Assembly (NCBI GenBank): GCA_028277405.1
Contig: JANQGH010000070.1
Span: 1 to 64,000, forward strand
Length of the DNA: 64,000 nt
Source: Alphaproteobacteria bacterium
GTDB taxonomy: Bacteria > Pseudomonadota > Alphaproteobacteria > DSM-16000 > Inquilinaceae
Reading direction: 5' to 3'
In this document: piece by piece, positions 44,812-53,835 of the stretch
Layout: every line of letters starts with the position of its first letter
Numbering within the stretch: position 1 is the first letter of the stretch
The notes under the pieces: model-generated
What the model saw: the letters and a program-made list of their open reading frames with translations, nothing else
Databases searched by the model: none
What the model was told of the DNA's origin: nothing
Translations under genes and position numbers: made by a program

Positions 44812-46269
44812 GTGACCGACGCCCCCACGATCGTTTGGTTTCGCCAGGATCTGCGGCTGGCGGACAATCCGGCACTGGCACGAGCGGCAAAGTCCGGCGC
44901 ACCGGTGCTTGCCCTCTACGTGCTGGATGACGAAACGGAGGGGCCGTGGCGCTTGGGCGGCGCGTCGCGGTGGTGGCTGCACCATGCGCTGACAGCACTC
45001 GACAAAGATCTTAGACGATTGGGGACTTCCCTAACGCTGCGGCAGGGCCCTGCCGACCGCGTCGTGATGGACCTCGTCGACGAGGTTGGCGCGGCGTCCG
45101 TGACTTGGAACCGCTGCTACGAGCCGGGCGCAAGAGAGCGTGATGCCAGGCTGAAGGCCGCCTTGAAGGCGCGCGGCATTGATGTCACCAGCCACAATGC
45201 GGCCCTGCTGTTCGAGCCTTGGACCGTCTCCACGCAAGACGACAAGCCCTATCGCGTCTTCACGCCGTTCTGGCGGGCGTGCCTCAATCTGCCTGAACCG
45301 GCCGCACCCGAGAGGGCCCCTGCCCGGCTGACGGGACCGGCTGATCAACCCGCGTCCGAGGCGATCGAGGACTGGGCGCTGTTGCCGACCGCGCCGGACT
45401 GGGCCGGCGGCCTGCGCGAGACCTGGCAGCCCGGCGAAGCGGCCGCGGCTGCGCGGCTTGACGCATTCCTTGACGGCGCCATCGATGGCTACGGCACGCT
45501 GCGCAACCGGCCGGACATCGACGGCACGTCGCGCCTGTCCCCGCATCTCCATTTCGGCGAGATCGGACCGCGCCAGATCTGGCATGCCGTGAAGGCTCGC
45601 TTGGCCAACAACGGCCCGAACTCGACCGAGTCCTCCGCCTGGTCGTTCTTGCGGGAACTTGGCTGGCGCGAGTTTTCCACCAATCTGCTCTACCACTTTC
45701 CGCGCCTGCCGACCGAGCCTTTGGACCAACGCTTCGCCGACTTTCCCTGGGGCGCGCGCGACGACAAGGCGCTGTCGGCCTGGCAAGGCGGTCTCACCGG
45801 CTATCCGATCGTCGATGCCGGCATGCGCCAGCTCTACGCCATCGGCTGGATGCACAACCGCGTGCGCATGATCGTCGCCAGCTTTCTGATCAAGGATTTG
45901 ATGATCCCTTGGCAGCAAGGCGAAGCGTGGTTCTGGGACACGCTGGTCGATGCCGATCTGGCCAACAACGCCGCCAGTTGGCAGTGGGTCGCCGGCTGCG
46001 GCGCCGATGCCGCGCCCTATTTCCGGGTCTTCAACCCGGTGCTGCAAGGCGAGAAGTTCGACGCCGACGGCACCTATGTGCGTCGATGGGTGCCTGAGCT
46101 CTCCAGCCTGCCTAACCGCTACATTCACAAACCCTGGGAAGCCCCGGCCGACGCGCTGAAGGCAGCGGGTGTGACACTTGGCGAGACCTATCCGCTCCCC
46201 CTGGTCAACCACGCCGACGCCAGGAAGGCCGCCCTGAACGCCTACGAAACCGTCAAGGCAAGCGCGTAA
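44812..46269 (+). CDS. phr: class I cyclobutane pyrimidine dimer photolyase
   Basis: 485 residues, GTG start at 44812. The N-terminal antenna-binding domain (TIVWFRQDLRLADNPAL) is followed by the FAD-binding helical domain: GTSRLSPHLHFGEIGPRQ, SFLRELGWREFSTNLLY, YPIVDAGMRQLYAIGWMHNRVRMIVASFL, and the Trp-rich FAD/electron-transfer core WQWVAGCGADAAPYFRVFNP. It repairs UV dimers using blue light. It heads a block of genes typical of light and singlet-oxygen stress responses. Confidence 0.95.
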   Translation: MTDAPTIVWFRQDLRLADNPALARAAKSGAPVLALYVLDDETEGPWRLGGASRWWLHHALTALDKDLRRLGTSLTLRQGPADRVVMDLVDEVGAASVTWNRCYEPGARERDARLKAALKARGIDVTSHNAALLFEPWTVSTQDDKPYRVFTPFWRACLNLPEPAAPERAPARLTGPADQPASEAIEDWALLPTAPDWAGGLRETWQPGEAAAAARLDAFLDGAIDGYGTLRNRPDIDGTSRLSPHLHFGEIGPRQIWHAVKARLANNGPNSTESSAWSFLRELGWREFSTNLLYHFPRLPTEPLDQRFADFPWGARDDKALSAWQGGLTGYPIVDAGMRQLYAIGWMHNRVRMIVASFLIKDLMIPWQQGEAWFWDTLVDADLANNAASWQWVAGCGADAAPYFRVFNPVLQGEKFDADGTYVRRWVPELSSLPNRYIHKPWEAPADALKAAGVTLGETYPLPLVNHADARKAALNAYETVKASA

Positions 46270-46291
46270 TGCCGCAGGAACGAGGACAGTT

Positions 46292-47647
46292 ATGAAAATC
46301 GCCATTATTGGCAGCGGCATTACGGGGCTTGGGGCCGCCTGGCTGCTGAACCGGCAGCATGAAATCGTGGTCTATGAGCAGGCCGACCGCGTAGGCGGCC
46401 ATTCCAACACGGTCGATGCGCCGGTGGGCCTGGATGGCTCGGACGTCCCGGTCGACACCGGCTTCATCGTCTTCAACGACCAGACCTATCCGAACCTGGT
46501 CGCCCTGTTCGATCGGTTGGGTGTACCTGCGACCGACACCTCCATGTCGTTTTCGGTCAGCACACGCAACGGTGCCCTGGAGTATTCCGGCACCTCGGTT
46601 CGGCATCTCTATGCCCAGGCCTCGAACCTGTTTCGGCTGCGCCATCATCGCATGGTGGCCGACATATTGAGCTTCTACCGCCGGGCACCTTCATTGCTCG
46701 CCGAGTTCGACGACGACCGCGAGAGCCCAAGCCTGGAGGCCTATCTTTCGGCCAACGGCTATGGCGACGGCTTCATCTACGACCATCTGCTGCCCATGGG
46801 GGCGGCGATCTGGTCGACGACGGTCGCCGAAATGATGCGGTTTCCGGCCACCAGCTTCATCCGGTTTTTCCACAATCACGGCCTGTTGCAGGTACACAAT
46901 CGCCCGCAATGGCGCACGGTCAGCGGCGGCAGCAGACGCTATGTCGACCGTCTGATGGCCTCGTTTGCTGATCGCATTCGCATCGGCGCGGGTGCGGTGA
47001 AGGTCGAGCGCATGGGGCCTTGCGTCGCCGTGCGGGACACAAGCGGCGCCGTCGACGTGTTCGACCAGGTGGTCCTCGCCTGCCACGCCGACCAGGCCCT
47101 GGCGCTGCTGGCCGATCCGACTGCCGACGAACACGCGGTGTTGAGCCGGTTCCGCTACGAACCCAACCGCGCCATATTGCACACGGACCCGAGCCTGATG
47201 CCGCGGCGCCGGCGCGTTTGGTCGAGCTGGAACTATCTCAGCCATCGACATTCCGTGGACGATGCGCGGGTGAGCGTCAGCTATTGGATGAACAGGCTGC
47301 AAAACCTGAAGAACGCCAAAGACGTGTTCGTTACCCTCAACCCCCTGCGCGAGCCCGATCCCGCCAACGTGATCGCCGCCTTCGACTACGACCATCCACA
47401 GTTCGACCACGCCGCGGTGATGGCACAGCGACGTCTGGGCGACCTGCAAGGCGTCAACCGGACCTGGTTCTGCGGCAGCTATTGCGGCTACGGCTTTCAC
47501 GAGGACGGCTTGTCGGCGGGCCTGGCGGTGGCCGAGGCACTGGGCGCGCGCCGACCCTGGCAGGTCGACGAGGTCAGCCCGGCCGGCCGCAACGTGACGC
47601 CGGATATGCCCATTGTGCCGGACGCGCTGAAGATCGCGGCGGAATGA
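46292..47647 (+). CDS. FAD-dependent amine-oxidase-like oxidoreductase
   Basis: 451 residues. The N-terminal dinucleotide motif IAIIGSGITGLGAAWLLN is followed by VYEQADRVGGHSNTV. The C-terminal FAD-binding end is WFCGSYCGYGFHEDGLSAGLAVAEAL. This family (COG2907) is almost always next to DUF1365 and Cfa-like genes, as here (one base to DUF1365, then Cfa). In related bacteria the trio modifies unsaturated membrane fatty acids in response to singlet oxygen, in some cases toward furan fatty acids. The precise reaction is uncertain. Confidence 0.9.
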   Translation: MKIAIIGSGITGLGAAWLLNRQHEIVVYEQADRVGGHSNTVDAPVGLDGSDVPVDTGFIVFNDQTYPNLVALFDRLGVPATDTSMSFSVSTRNGALEYSGTSVRHLYAQASNLFRLRHHRMVADILSFYRRAPSLLAEFDDDRESPSLEAYLSANGYGDGFIYDHLLPMGAAIWSTTVAEMMRFPATSFIRFFHNHGLLQVHNRPQWRTVSGGSRRYVDRLMASFADRIRIGAGAVKVERMGPCVAVRDTSGAVDVFDQVVLACHADQALALLADPTADEHAVLSRFRYEPNRAILHTDPSLMPRRRRVWSSWNYLSHRHSVDDARVSVSYWMNRLQNLKNAKDVFVTLNPLREPDPANVIAAFDYDHPQFDHAAVMAQRRLGDLQGVNRTWFCGSYCGYGFHEDGLSAGLAVAEALGARRPWQVDEVSPAGRNVTPDMPIVPDALKIAAE

Positions 47648-47648
47648 G

Positions 47649-48446
47649 ATGACAAGCGCCCCCGAGACCGTCTCGGCCGTTTATGTCGGCCGGGTGATGC
47701 ACAAGAGGCTGCTGCCGTTCGGCCATCGCTTCATCTACCGGGTCTTTTCCCTTTGGCTCGATCTCGACGAGATCCCGACGCTCGGCCGCCGCTTGCGACT
47801 GTTTGCGCACAACCGGTTCAATCTCTCCTCCTTTCACGATCGCGACCACGGCCCGCGCGACGGGTCGGAGTTGCGCCCTTGGGTCGAGGCCACGCTCGGT
47901 GAGGCTGGGATCGACCTGCAGGGCGGCGCCATTCGGCTGCTCTGCTTCCCACGCGTCCTTGGCTATGTCTTCAATCCGCTCAGCATCTATTTTTGCTATC
48001 ATAAGGATGGCCGCCTGCTGGCCCTGCTGCATCAGGTCCGCAATACGTTCGGCGAGATGCACAGCTATCTGATCCCGGTCGAACCGGCCCACCAGCCGGG
48101 CGAACCGATCCGCCAGGCCTGCGACAAGAACTTCTACGTTTCGCCCTTCATCGGCATGCAGGCGACCTATCGGTTTCGCCTTTACGAACCGGCGGAAAAG
48201 CTGTCGATCGTTATTCAGCAGGCGGTGCCGGAAGGCCAGATGCTGGTCGCCACCCAGACCGGCCGGCACAAGCCATTGACCGACGGCGTCCTGCTGCGCG
48301 CCTTCGTCAGCCACCCGCTGATGACGGTCAAGGTCATGACGGCGATCCATTGGCAGGCCTTGTGGCTGTGGCTGAAAGGTGCGAAGTTCCATCGCCGTCC
48401 GCCGCCGCCAGGCAGGCCGGTGACGGCGGTGACACGCGAACCCTAG
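47649..48446 (+). CDS. DUF1365 family protein
   Basis: 265 residues. Conserved features are VMHKRLLPFGHRFIYRVFSLWLDLDEI, RLLCFPRVLGYVFNPLSIYFCY and the region around NFYVSPFIGMQATYRFRLYEP. The biochemical role is not established. It starts one base after the oxidoreductase stop and precedes the Cfa-like gene, so it likely acts with them in membrane-lipid modification. Confidence 0.9.
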   Translation: MTSAPETVSAVYVGRVMHKRLLPFGHRFIYRVFSLWLDLDEIPTLGRRLRLFAHNRFNLSSFHDRDHGPRDGSELRPWVEATLGEAGIDLQGGAIRLLCFPRVLGYVFNPLSIYFCYHKDGRLLALLHQVRNTFGEMHSYLIPVEPAHQPGEPIRQACDKNFYVSPFIGMQATYRFRLYEPAEKLSIVIQQAVPEGQMLVATQTGRHKPLTDGVLLRAFVSHPLMTVKVMTAIHWQALWLWLKGAKFHRRPPPPGRPVTAVTREP

Positions 48447-48473
48447 CTGCCGGACAAACCACACGGCCCAAGC

Positions 48474-49685
48474 ATGACACTCAATGACGGTGCGGCCGTG
48501 AAGCCTTACCGCCCCTCGCGGCCGATGCGCCTGATGTTGGCCCTCGGCAGCCGGCTTGCGATCGGCGAGATCACGGTGGTGCTGCCCGACGGCAGCCAGC
48601 GTCACTATGCCGGGGACGAGCCGGGGCCGAAGGCGTTCATGCAAATCCATCGCGATCGGTTGGCGCGCCGGGCACTGACAGGCGGCACGCTTGGATTTTG
48701 CGAGGCCTATCTCGACGGCGACTGGTCCAGCCCGGATGTCGAAACTCTGTTCATCTTCTTCCTGATGAACCAGGAGCGGCTGGAGCGCGAGATGCAGGGC
48801 AAGGCGTGGTATCGCGCCTTGAACTATGTCCGGCATCTGTGGCGCCCGAACGATCGCAAGGGTGCGAAACGCAACATCCATGCCCATTACGATCTCGGCA
48901 ACCGGTTCTACGAGGCCTGGCTGGACCCGACGATGACCTATTCGTCCGGACTGTTCGCCGAAGGCGCGGCGGACCTGGAGGCGGCGCAGCGGCGCAAATA
49001 CGCCGCCCTCGCCGACCGGATTGCCCTGACGCCGGATCAAGACATGCTCGAAATCGGCTGCGGCTGGGGCGGCTTCGCGACCTATGCCGCCAGCGAACGC
49101 GGAGCCAAGGTGACGGCCATCACGATCAGCCAGGCGCAGCACGATTTCGCCAGGCAGCGCATTTTCGAGGCGGGGCTGGCCGAGCGGGTCGACATCAGGC
49201 TGCAGGACTACCGCGACACCGAGGGCAGCTTCGACCGGGTGGCCTCGATCGAAATGTTCGAAGCCGTCGGCGAGAAGTACTGGCCGACCTACTTCCGGAC
49301 CGTGCGCGACCGTCTGAAACCTGGCGGCATGGCCGGCCTTCAGATCATCACCATTGCGGATCGGCTGTTCGACAGCTATCGCCGCAAAGCCGATTACATC
49401 CAGCGATACATCTTCCCCGGCGGCATGCTGCCATCACCGGCGGCCCTGCGAGAGCAGATGAGCCGGGTCGGGCTGACTATCGGCGAGACGATTGGGTTTG
49501 GCCCCGATTATGCCCGCACTTTGCGCGGCTGGAACGAACGGTTCCAGGATGCCTGGCCGCGCATTCGCCCGCTCGGCTTCGACGCGCGCTTCAAGCGCCT
49601 GTGGGAGCAGTATCTGCACTATTGCGCCGCCGGGTTCGAGGTCGGCACGATCGATGTGGTTCAGGTGTCCGCGCGGCGCAGTTAG
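48474..49685 (+). CDS. cyclopropane-fatty-acyl-phospholipid synthase family methyltransferase
   Basis: 403 residues. It has the Cfa N-terminal lipid-binding part and a SAM methyltransferase domain with NIHAHYDLGNRFYEAWLDPTMTYSSGLF, MLEIGCGWGGFATYA, VASIEMFEAVGEKYWPTYF and QIITIADRLFDSYRRKADYIQRYIFPGGMLPS. It methylates unsaturated acyl chains of phospholipids. With the oxidoreductase and DUF1365 genes it matches the cfaA/phrA stress set controlled by RpoE in Rhodobacter. Confidence 0.93.
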   Translation: MTLNDGAAVKPYRPSRPMRLMLALGSRLAIGEITVVLPDGSQRHYAGDEPGPKAFMQIHRDRLARRALTGGTLGFCEAYLDGDWSSPDVETLFIFFLMNQERLEREMQGKAWYRALNYVRHLWRPNDRKGAKRNIHAHYDLGNRFYEAWLDPTMTYSSGLFAEGAADLEAAQRRKYAALADRIALTPDQDMLEIGCGWGGFATYAASERGAKVTAITISQAQHDFARQRIFEAGLAERVDIRLQDYRDTEGSFDRVASIEMFEAVGEKYWPTYFRTVRDRLKPGGMAGLQIITIADRLFDSYRRKADYIQRYIFPGGMLPSPAALREQMSRVGLTIGETIGFGPDYARTLRGWNERFQDAWPRIRPLGFDARFKRLWEQYLHYCAAGFEVGTIDVVQVSARRS

Positions 49686-49720
49686 CACAGATCGAGACAC
49701 GACAAAGATAGAGAGCCGAG

Positions 49721-50305
49721 ATGCCGCTGATCGAGCCGCTGCCCACCGACAGCAACCCCGACCTGGAGGAGTTCTTCTCGTTCTTCCTAGGCCCGCTGGG
49801 TTTCGTGCCCAATTCCATGCGCATCATGCAGCGCCGGCCGGCCATGGTGAAGGCGTTCGCGCAACTGAACGCCGCGGTGATGGATGGCACGGTCGATCCC
49901 GGATTGAAGCGCCTGATCGCCCACATCGCCAGCCGGGTCTCCGGCTGTGATTACTGCATGGCCCACACGGCCTTGGGCGCCGGACGCAAGGGCATCGAGA
50001 ACGAGAAGATCGCCGCGATCTGGGACTATCAGACCAGCCCGCTCTATTCGGATGCCGAACGGGCCGCGCTCGATTTCGCGGCCGCCGCGGCGAGCGTGCC
50101 CAACGCGGTCACACCGGAAAACGGCCAACGCCTGCGCGCCCACTGGGACGAAGGCGAGATCGTCGAGATCCTGGGCGTGATCGCCTTGTTCGGCTTCCTG
50201 AACCGTTGGAACGACAGCATGGCGACGCCGCTGGAGGAGGAAGCGCAGGATGTCGGCGACCGCTTCCTTGCCAACCATGGCTGGTCCAAGGGCAAGCATA
50301 CCTAA
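49721..50305 (+). CDS. AhpD-fold (carboxymuconolactone decarboxylase family) peroxidase-related protein
   Basis: 194 residues. The AhpD-like core has the redox Cys pair and its neighbouring His in SGCDYCMAHTALGAG, with LGFVPNSMRIMQRRPAMVKAF upstream. Such proteins act as alkylhydroperoxidases or reductant partners. It follows the Cfa-like gene by 35 bases and may end the light-stress operon. The last four bases overlap the convergent Rieske gene. Confidence 0.88.
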   Translation: MPLIEPLPTDSNPDLEEFFSFFLGPLGFVPNSMRIMQRRPAMVKAFAQLNAAVMDGTVDPGLKRLIAHIASRVSGCDYCMAHTALGAGRKGIENEKIAAIWDYQTSPLYSDAERAALDFAAAAASVPNAVTPENGQRLRAHWDEGEIVEILGVIALFGFLNRWNDSMATPLEEEAQDVGDRFLANHGWSKGKHT

Positions 50306-50721
50306 CGGATCTGGGATGCCTCCCAAATTGGCAGGTCCGCCTCGTCGATGATACGGATTTCGCCGTCCGCGACGGTCAGCGGCACCGGGTCGAGATAGCA
50401 GTCCTCGGCCGCACCGGCGACACAGAACCCGTCTTCGAAGCGGAACTCGGCGAAATGCATGGAGCAGCGGATCAGGCTGCCATCCTCGTTGGTGAACTGT
50501 TCGGCACGGTAGTTCAGCGGCAGGCTGAAATGGGGGCAGAGGTTGAAGTAACCCCATACGGCTTGCCCGCGCCGAACCACGAACATGGAAAACGCGCCCT
50601 TGCCGCGCCCGAAGCGATACTCCTTGCCGGCGCCGTCCCGGATGTCGTCCAGCGGCCCCAGCACGGTGCCCCAGGCCGGCGCCTGGGGCCGCATGCGCCA
50701 ATAGCGCGGGTCGCCGGCCAT
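50302..50721 (-). CDS. small Rieske [2Fe-2S] protein
   Basis: 139 residues from ATG 50721. A single Rieske domain provides the cluster ligands in NLCPHFSLPLN (Cys, His) and LIRCSMHFAEFRFEDG (Cys, His). It lacks a catalytic oxygenase domain and signal peptide, so it is a soluble ferredoxin-like electron carrier or a minimal Rieske protein. It starts seven bases after the thiolase stop and is the last gene of the hydroquinone operon. A partner oxygenase is not visible, so what it reduces is open. Confidence 0.85.
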   Translation of the reverse strand: MAGDPRYWRMRPQAPAWGTVLGPLDDIRDGAGKEYRFGRGKGAFSMFVVRRGQAVWGYFNLCPHFSLPLNYRAEQFTNEDGSLIRCSMHFAEFRFEDGFCVAGAAEDCYLDPVPLTVADGEIRIIDEADLPIWEASQIR

Positions 50722-50728
50722 GGGGGCT

Positions 50729-51928
50729 TCAGACACGCTCGATGACGAGCGCGATCCCCTGCCCCACGCCAATGCACATGGTGCACAGGCCGTAGCGGCC
50801 GCCGCGCCGCTTCAGCTCATGCGCCGCCGTCGTCGCCAGGCGCGCGCCGCTCATGCCCAGCGGATGGCCGAGCGCAATGGCGCCGCCATTCGGGTTCACA
50901 TGGTCGGCATCGTCCGGCACACCGAGCATTCGCAACACAGCCAACGCTTGCGAGGCAAAGGCCTCATTCAGCTCGATGACATCCATGTCGCCGATGCCGA
51001 GGCCAAGCCGTGCCAGCAGCTTCTCCGTCGCCGGCGCCGGCCCGACCCCCATGACGCGGGGCGGCACGGCGGCCGTGGCGGCACCCACCACGCGCGCGAT
51101 CGGTTCAAGACCATGCTTGCCTGCCGCGGCCTCGCTGGCCACCACCATCGCGCAGGCACCGTCATTGACGCCGGAGGCATTGCCGGCCGTAACGGTGCCG
51201 CCGTCGCGAAAGGGCGTCGGCAGCTTGGCCAGCTTTTCCAGCGTCGTGTCGGCACGTGGGTGTTCGTCTCTCTCGACAATCACCGGATCGCCCCGCCGTT
51301 GCGGCACGGAGACCGGCGCGATCTCTTCGGCTAACCGGTCGACCGCCGCAGCCGCCCGCTGTTGCGAGCGCAGGGCGAAGGCGTCCTGGTCCGCCCGGCT
51401 GACCTGATAGTCCTCGGCGACGTTCTCGCCCGTCTCCGGCATGGAATCGACACCGTATTGCCGCTTCATCAGCGGATTGACCAGCCGCCAGCCGATGGTC
51501 GTGTCCGCCATCTCGCCCGCGCGCGAAAAGGCGCTGGTCGCCTTCGGCACCACGAACGGCGCGCGCGACATGCTTTCCACGCCCCCGGCGATCATCAGCG
51601 CGGTTTCGTCGGCCTTGATCGCGCGGGCGACTGTCGCCAGCGCGTCGAGGCCGGAGCCGCATAGGCGGTTGATCGTTGTGCCGGGCACCTCGACGGGCAA
51701 GCCGGCCAGCAGCGTCGCCATGCGGGCAACGTTTCGATTGTCCTCGCCCGCCTGGTTGGCGCAGCCGAAGGCGACGTCGTCGACCGCTTCCCAATCGACC
51801 GACGGGTTACGCGCGACCAGCGCTTTTAAGGGTTCCGCCGCCAGATCGTCCGCGCGCACCGACGACAGCGCGCCGCCATAGCGGCCGATCGGGGTGCGCA
51901 GGGGTGAACAGATGAAGGCCTCAGCCAC
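50729..51928 (-). CDS. pcaF: 3-oxoadipyl-CoA thiolase
   Basis: 399 residues. It is a thiolase with the acyl-accepting Cys in NRLCGSGLDAL, GGVESMSRAPFV, the His in NPNGGAIALGHPLG and the second Cys in CTMCIGVGQGIALV. The N-terminus AFICSPLRTPIGRYGGALSSVRADD and the segment YGVDSMPETGENVAEDY are typical of the PcaF/PaaJ branch. It cleaves 3-oxoadipyl-CoA to succinyl-CoA and acetyl-CoA, the final step of the pathway encoded in this operon. It overlaps livM by eight bases. Confidence 0.93.
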   Translation of the reverse strand: MAEAFICSPLRTPIGRYGGALSSVRADDLAAEPLKALVARNPSVDWEAVDDVAFGCANQAGEDNRNVARMATLLAGLPVEVPGTTINRLCGSGLDALATVARAIKADETALMIAGGVESMSRAPFVVPKATSAFSRAGEMADTTIGWRLVNPLMKRQYGVDSMPETGENVAEDYQVSRADQDAFALRSQQRAAAAVDRLAEEIAPVSVPQRRGDPVIVERDEHPRADTTLEKLAKLPTPFRDGGTVTAGNASGVNDGACAMVVASEAAAGKHGLEPIARVVGAATAAVPPRVMGVGPAPATEKLLARLGLGIGDMDVIELNEAFASQALAVLRMLGVPDDADHVNPNGGAIALGHPLGMSGARLATTAAHELKRRGGRYGLCTMCIGVGQGIALVIERV

Positions 51929-52952
51929 TATCCTTTGTCTCCTTTACAACGAGTGCGCGGCGCACGGGGAAGAGCTGGATGTCCCAGCGATCGGTTAGAA
52001 GGCCCCACAGGCCACGCGGTGCCAGCAGCATGATCACGACGGCGACCGCGCCCAGCAGCATCAAGTACCAGGCCCCGAAATCGACGAACAGCTCGCGCAG
52101 CACGAAAAACACGATCACACCGATGATCGGCCCTTCGATGCGCCCGATGCCACCGATGACCACGATGAAGATGACGAACGCCGTCCAGTCATTCACGCTG
52201 AACGCGGCGTCGGGAGAAATGCGCAGCTTTTGCAGGAAGATCAGCGCGCCGACCAGGCCGGTGGCGAAGGCGACGGCGATGTAGATCACCAGCTTGGTGC
52301 GATAGGTGTTCACGCCCAGGCTTTCCGACGCGGGCTCGCTGTCGCGGATGGCGGTCAGCGCCAAGCCCTGACGCGAGCGCAGCAACGCGTAGACGATGGC
52401 CATGGCCGCCAGCACGATGATCAGCGCGACCCAATAGACCAGCCACTCGCGCGCCTGCCGGCCATCGGCGATCGAGCGCACGACGTCGGCGGGCAAACTC
52501 ATGCCCGATCCGCCGCCCAGCGCACTGACCTGGGCAAAGCCGAGCCGGTAGACCTCGGCCACGACCCAGGTGCCGATGGCGAAATAGGCGCCGCGCAGGC
52601 GGAACACCAGAAAGGCGGTCGGCAAGGCAAAGATGGCGGCGACGACGCCGGCGAGCGCGATCGCCGCCAGTGGGTTGACGCCGCCGAAGGCAGCCAGCGC
52701 GAACAACGTATAGCCGCCCAGGCCGACGAACGCCTGCTGGCCGACGGAGACCAGCCCGGTGTAGCCGGCCAGCAGGTTCCAAAGCTGGGCCAGGGCCAGG
52801 TAGTAGAAGATCTCGATCAGCAGGCGCAGGTCGGCGCGGCCGGCCCACCAGGGCGCGGTGGCCAGGATGATCAGCACGATCAGGCCGATCGCCATGCCGA
52901 TCCGGCTGCTGCGTGTGGCGCGGGAGACCGCGTAGGCTGGGATGTCGGCCAT
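51921..52952 (-). CDS. livM: Liv-type ABC transporter permease (LivM family)
   Basis: 343 residues, about ten membrane helices. The family segment LAQLWNLLAGYTGLVSVGQQAFVGLGGY is present, as is GGIGRIEGPIIGVIVFFVLRE. It pairs with LivH six bases upstream. In this operon it probably transports an aromatic or acidic precursor rather than branched-chain amino acids. Confidence 0.92.
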   Translation of the reverse strand: MADIPAYAVSRATRSSRIGMAIGLIVLIILATAPWWAGRADLRLLIEIFYYLALAQLWNLLAGYTGLVSVGQQAFVGLGGYTLFALAAFGGVNPLAAIALAGVVAAIFALPTAFLVFRLRGAYFAIGTWVVAEVYRLGFAQVSALGGGSGMSLPADVVRSIADGRQAREWLVYWVALIIVLAAMAIVYALLRSRQGLALTAIRDSEPASESLGVNTYRTKLVIYIAVAFATGLVGALIFLQKLRISPDAAFSVNDWTAFVIFIVVIGGIGRIEGPIIGVIVFFVLRELFVDFGAWYLMLLGAVAVVIMLLAPRGLWGLLTDRWDIQLFPVRRALVVKETKDSG

Positions 52953-52958
52953 GGCGCG

Positions 52959-53825
52959 TTACCCCTGAATCCGTGGGAACAGGCCGTTGGGCCGGATCAC
53001 CAGCACGATGAGAAAGGCGATGTGGCCCGCCAGGATCTGCCAGCCCGGATTGATCTGGGCGCCAATCGCCTGCGCCACGCCCAGAATGATGCCGCCGGCC
53101 AGCGTGCCCCAGAGATTGCCCAGCCCGCCCATGATCACCGCCTCGAAGGCGAACAGCAGCCGGGCTGGCCCCACCGCCGGGTCGAAATTGGTGCGAATGC
53201 CCATCAGCACGCCAGCGATCGCGACGACTGCCAGGGCGAGTGCCATCGCCAGGGCGAAGACATGGCTTTTGTCGATGCCCATGGTGCGCGCGGTTACCGC
53301 GTCGTCGGACGTTGCCCGGAACACCCGGCCCAAGGTCGTCTGATAAAACACGAACTGCAGCCCGCCGATGACAACGATGGCGGTGACGAAGATGATTAGC
53401 GGCAAGACGCCGATCGCAAGCCCCTGGCCGATCGGGATGCTGGCGGTCTCGATGGCACCCGCCTGCAAACGCTGGCTGTCGGCGCTGAAGGTCTCCAACA
53501 AAGCGTTTTGGATGATCACCGACAGGCCGAAAGTGACCAGCAGCGGCGGCAGGATGTCCTTACCCAGCGTGAAATTGAGGATGCCGCGCTGCAGCGCGTA
53601 GCCGAAAGCCGCCATCACCGGCACGACGATCACCAGGCTGACCAGCGGATGAATATTCAGCCCGTCGACCACCGCGAGCGACAGGAAGGCGGCCAGGATG
53701 ATCAGATCGCCATGAGCGATGTTGACCAGCCGCATGACGCCGAAGATCAGCGACAGACCGGTGGCGAAAAGCGCATAGAGGCCGCCGACGAAGATGCCTT
53801 GGACGATTGCGTTGACCCAATCCAT
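52959..53825 (-). CDS. livH: Liv-type ABC transporter permease (LivH family)
   Basis: 288 residues with about eight membrane helices. Typical LivH signatures: GLYALFATGLSLIFGVMRLVNIAHGDLIILAAF near the start and the EAA-like loop with MGGLGNLWGTLAGGIILG. It is the first permease gene after livF. Confidence 0.92.
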   Translation of the reverse strand: MDWVNAIVQGIFVGGLYALFATGLSLIFGVMRLVNIAHGDLIILAAFLSLAVVDGLNIHPLVSLVIVVPVMAAFGYALQRGILNFTLGKDILPPLLVTFGLSVIIQNALLETFSADSQRLQAGAIETASIPIGQGLAIGVLPLIIFVTAIVVIGGLQFVFYQTTLGRVFRATSDDAVTARTMGIDKSHVFALAMALALAVVAIAGVLMGIRTNFDPAVGPARLLFAFEAVIMGGLGNLWGTLAGGIILGVAQAIGAQINPGWQILAGHIAFLIVLVIRPNGLFPRIQG

Positions 53826-53835
53826 CGATCGTCCC

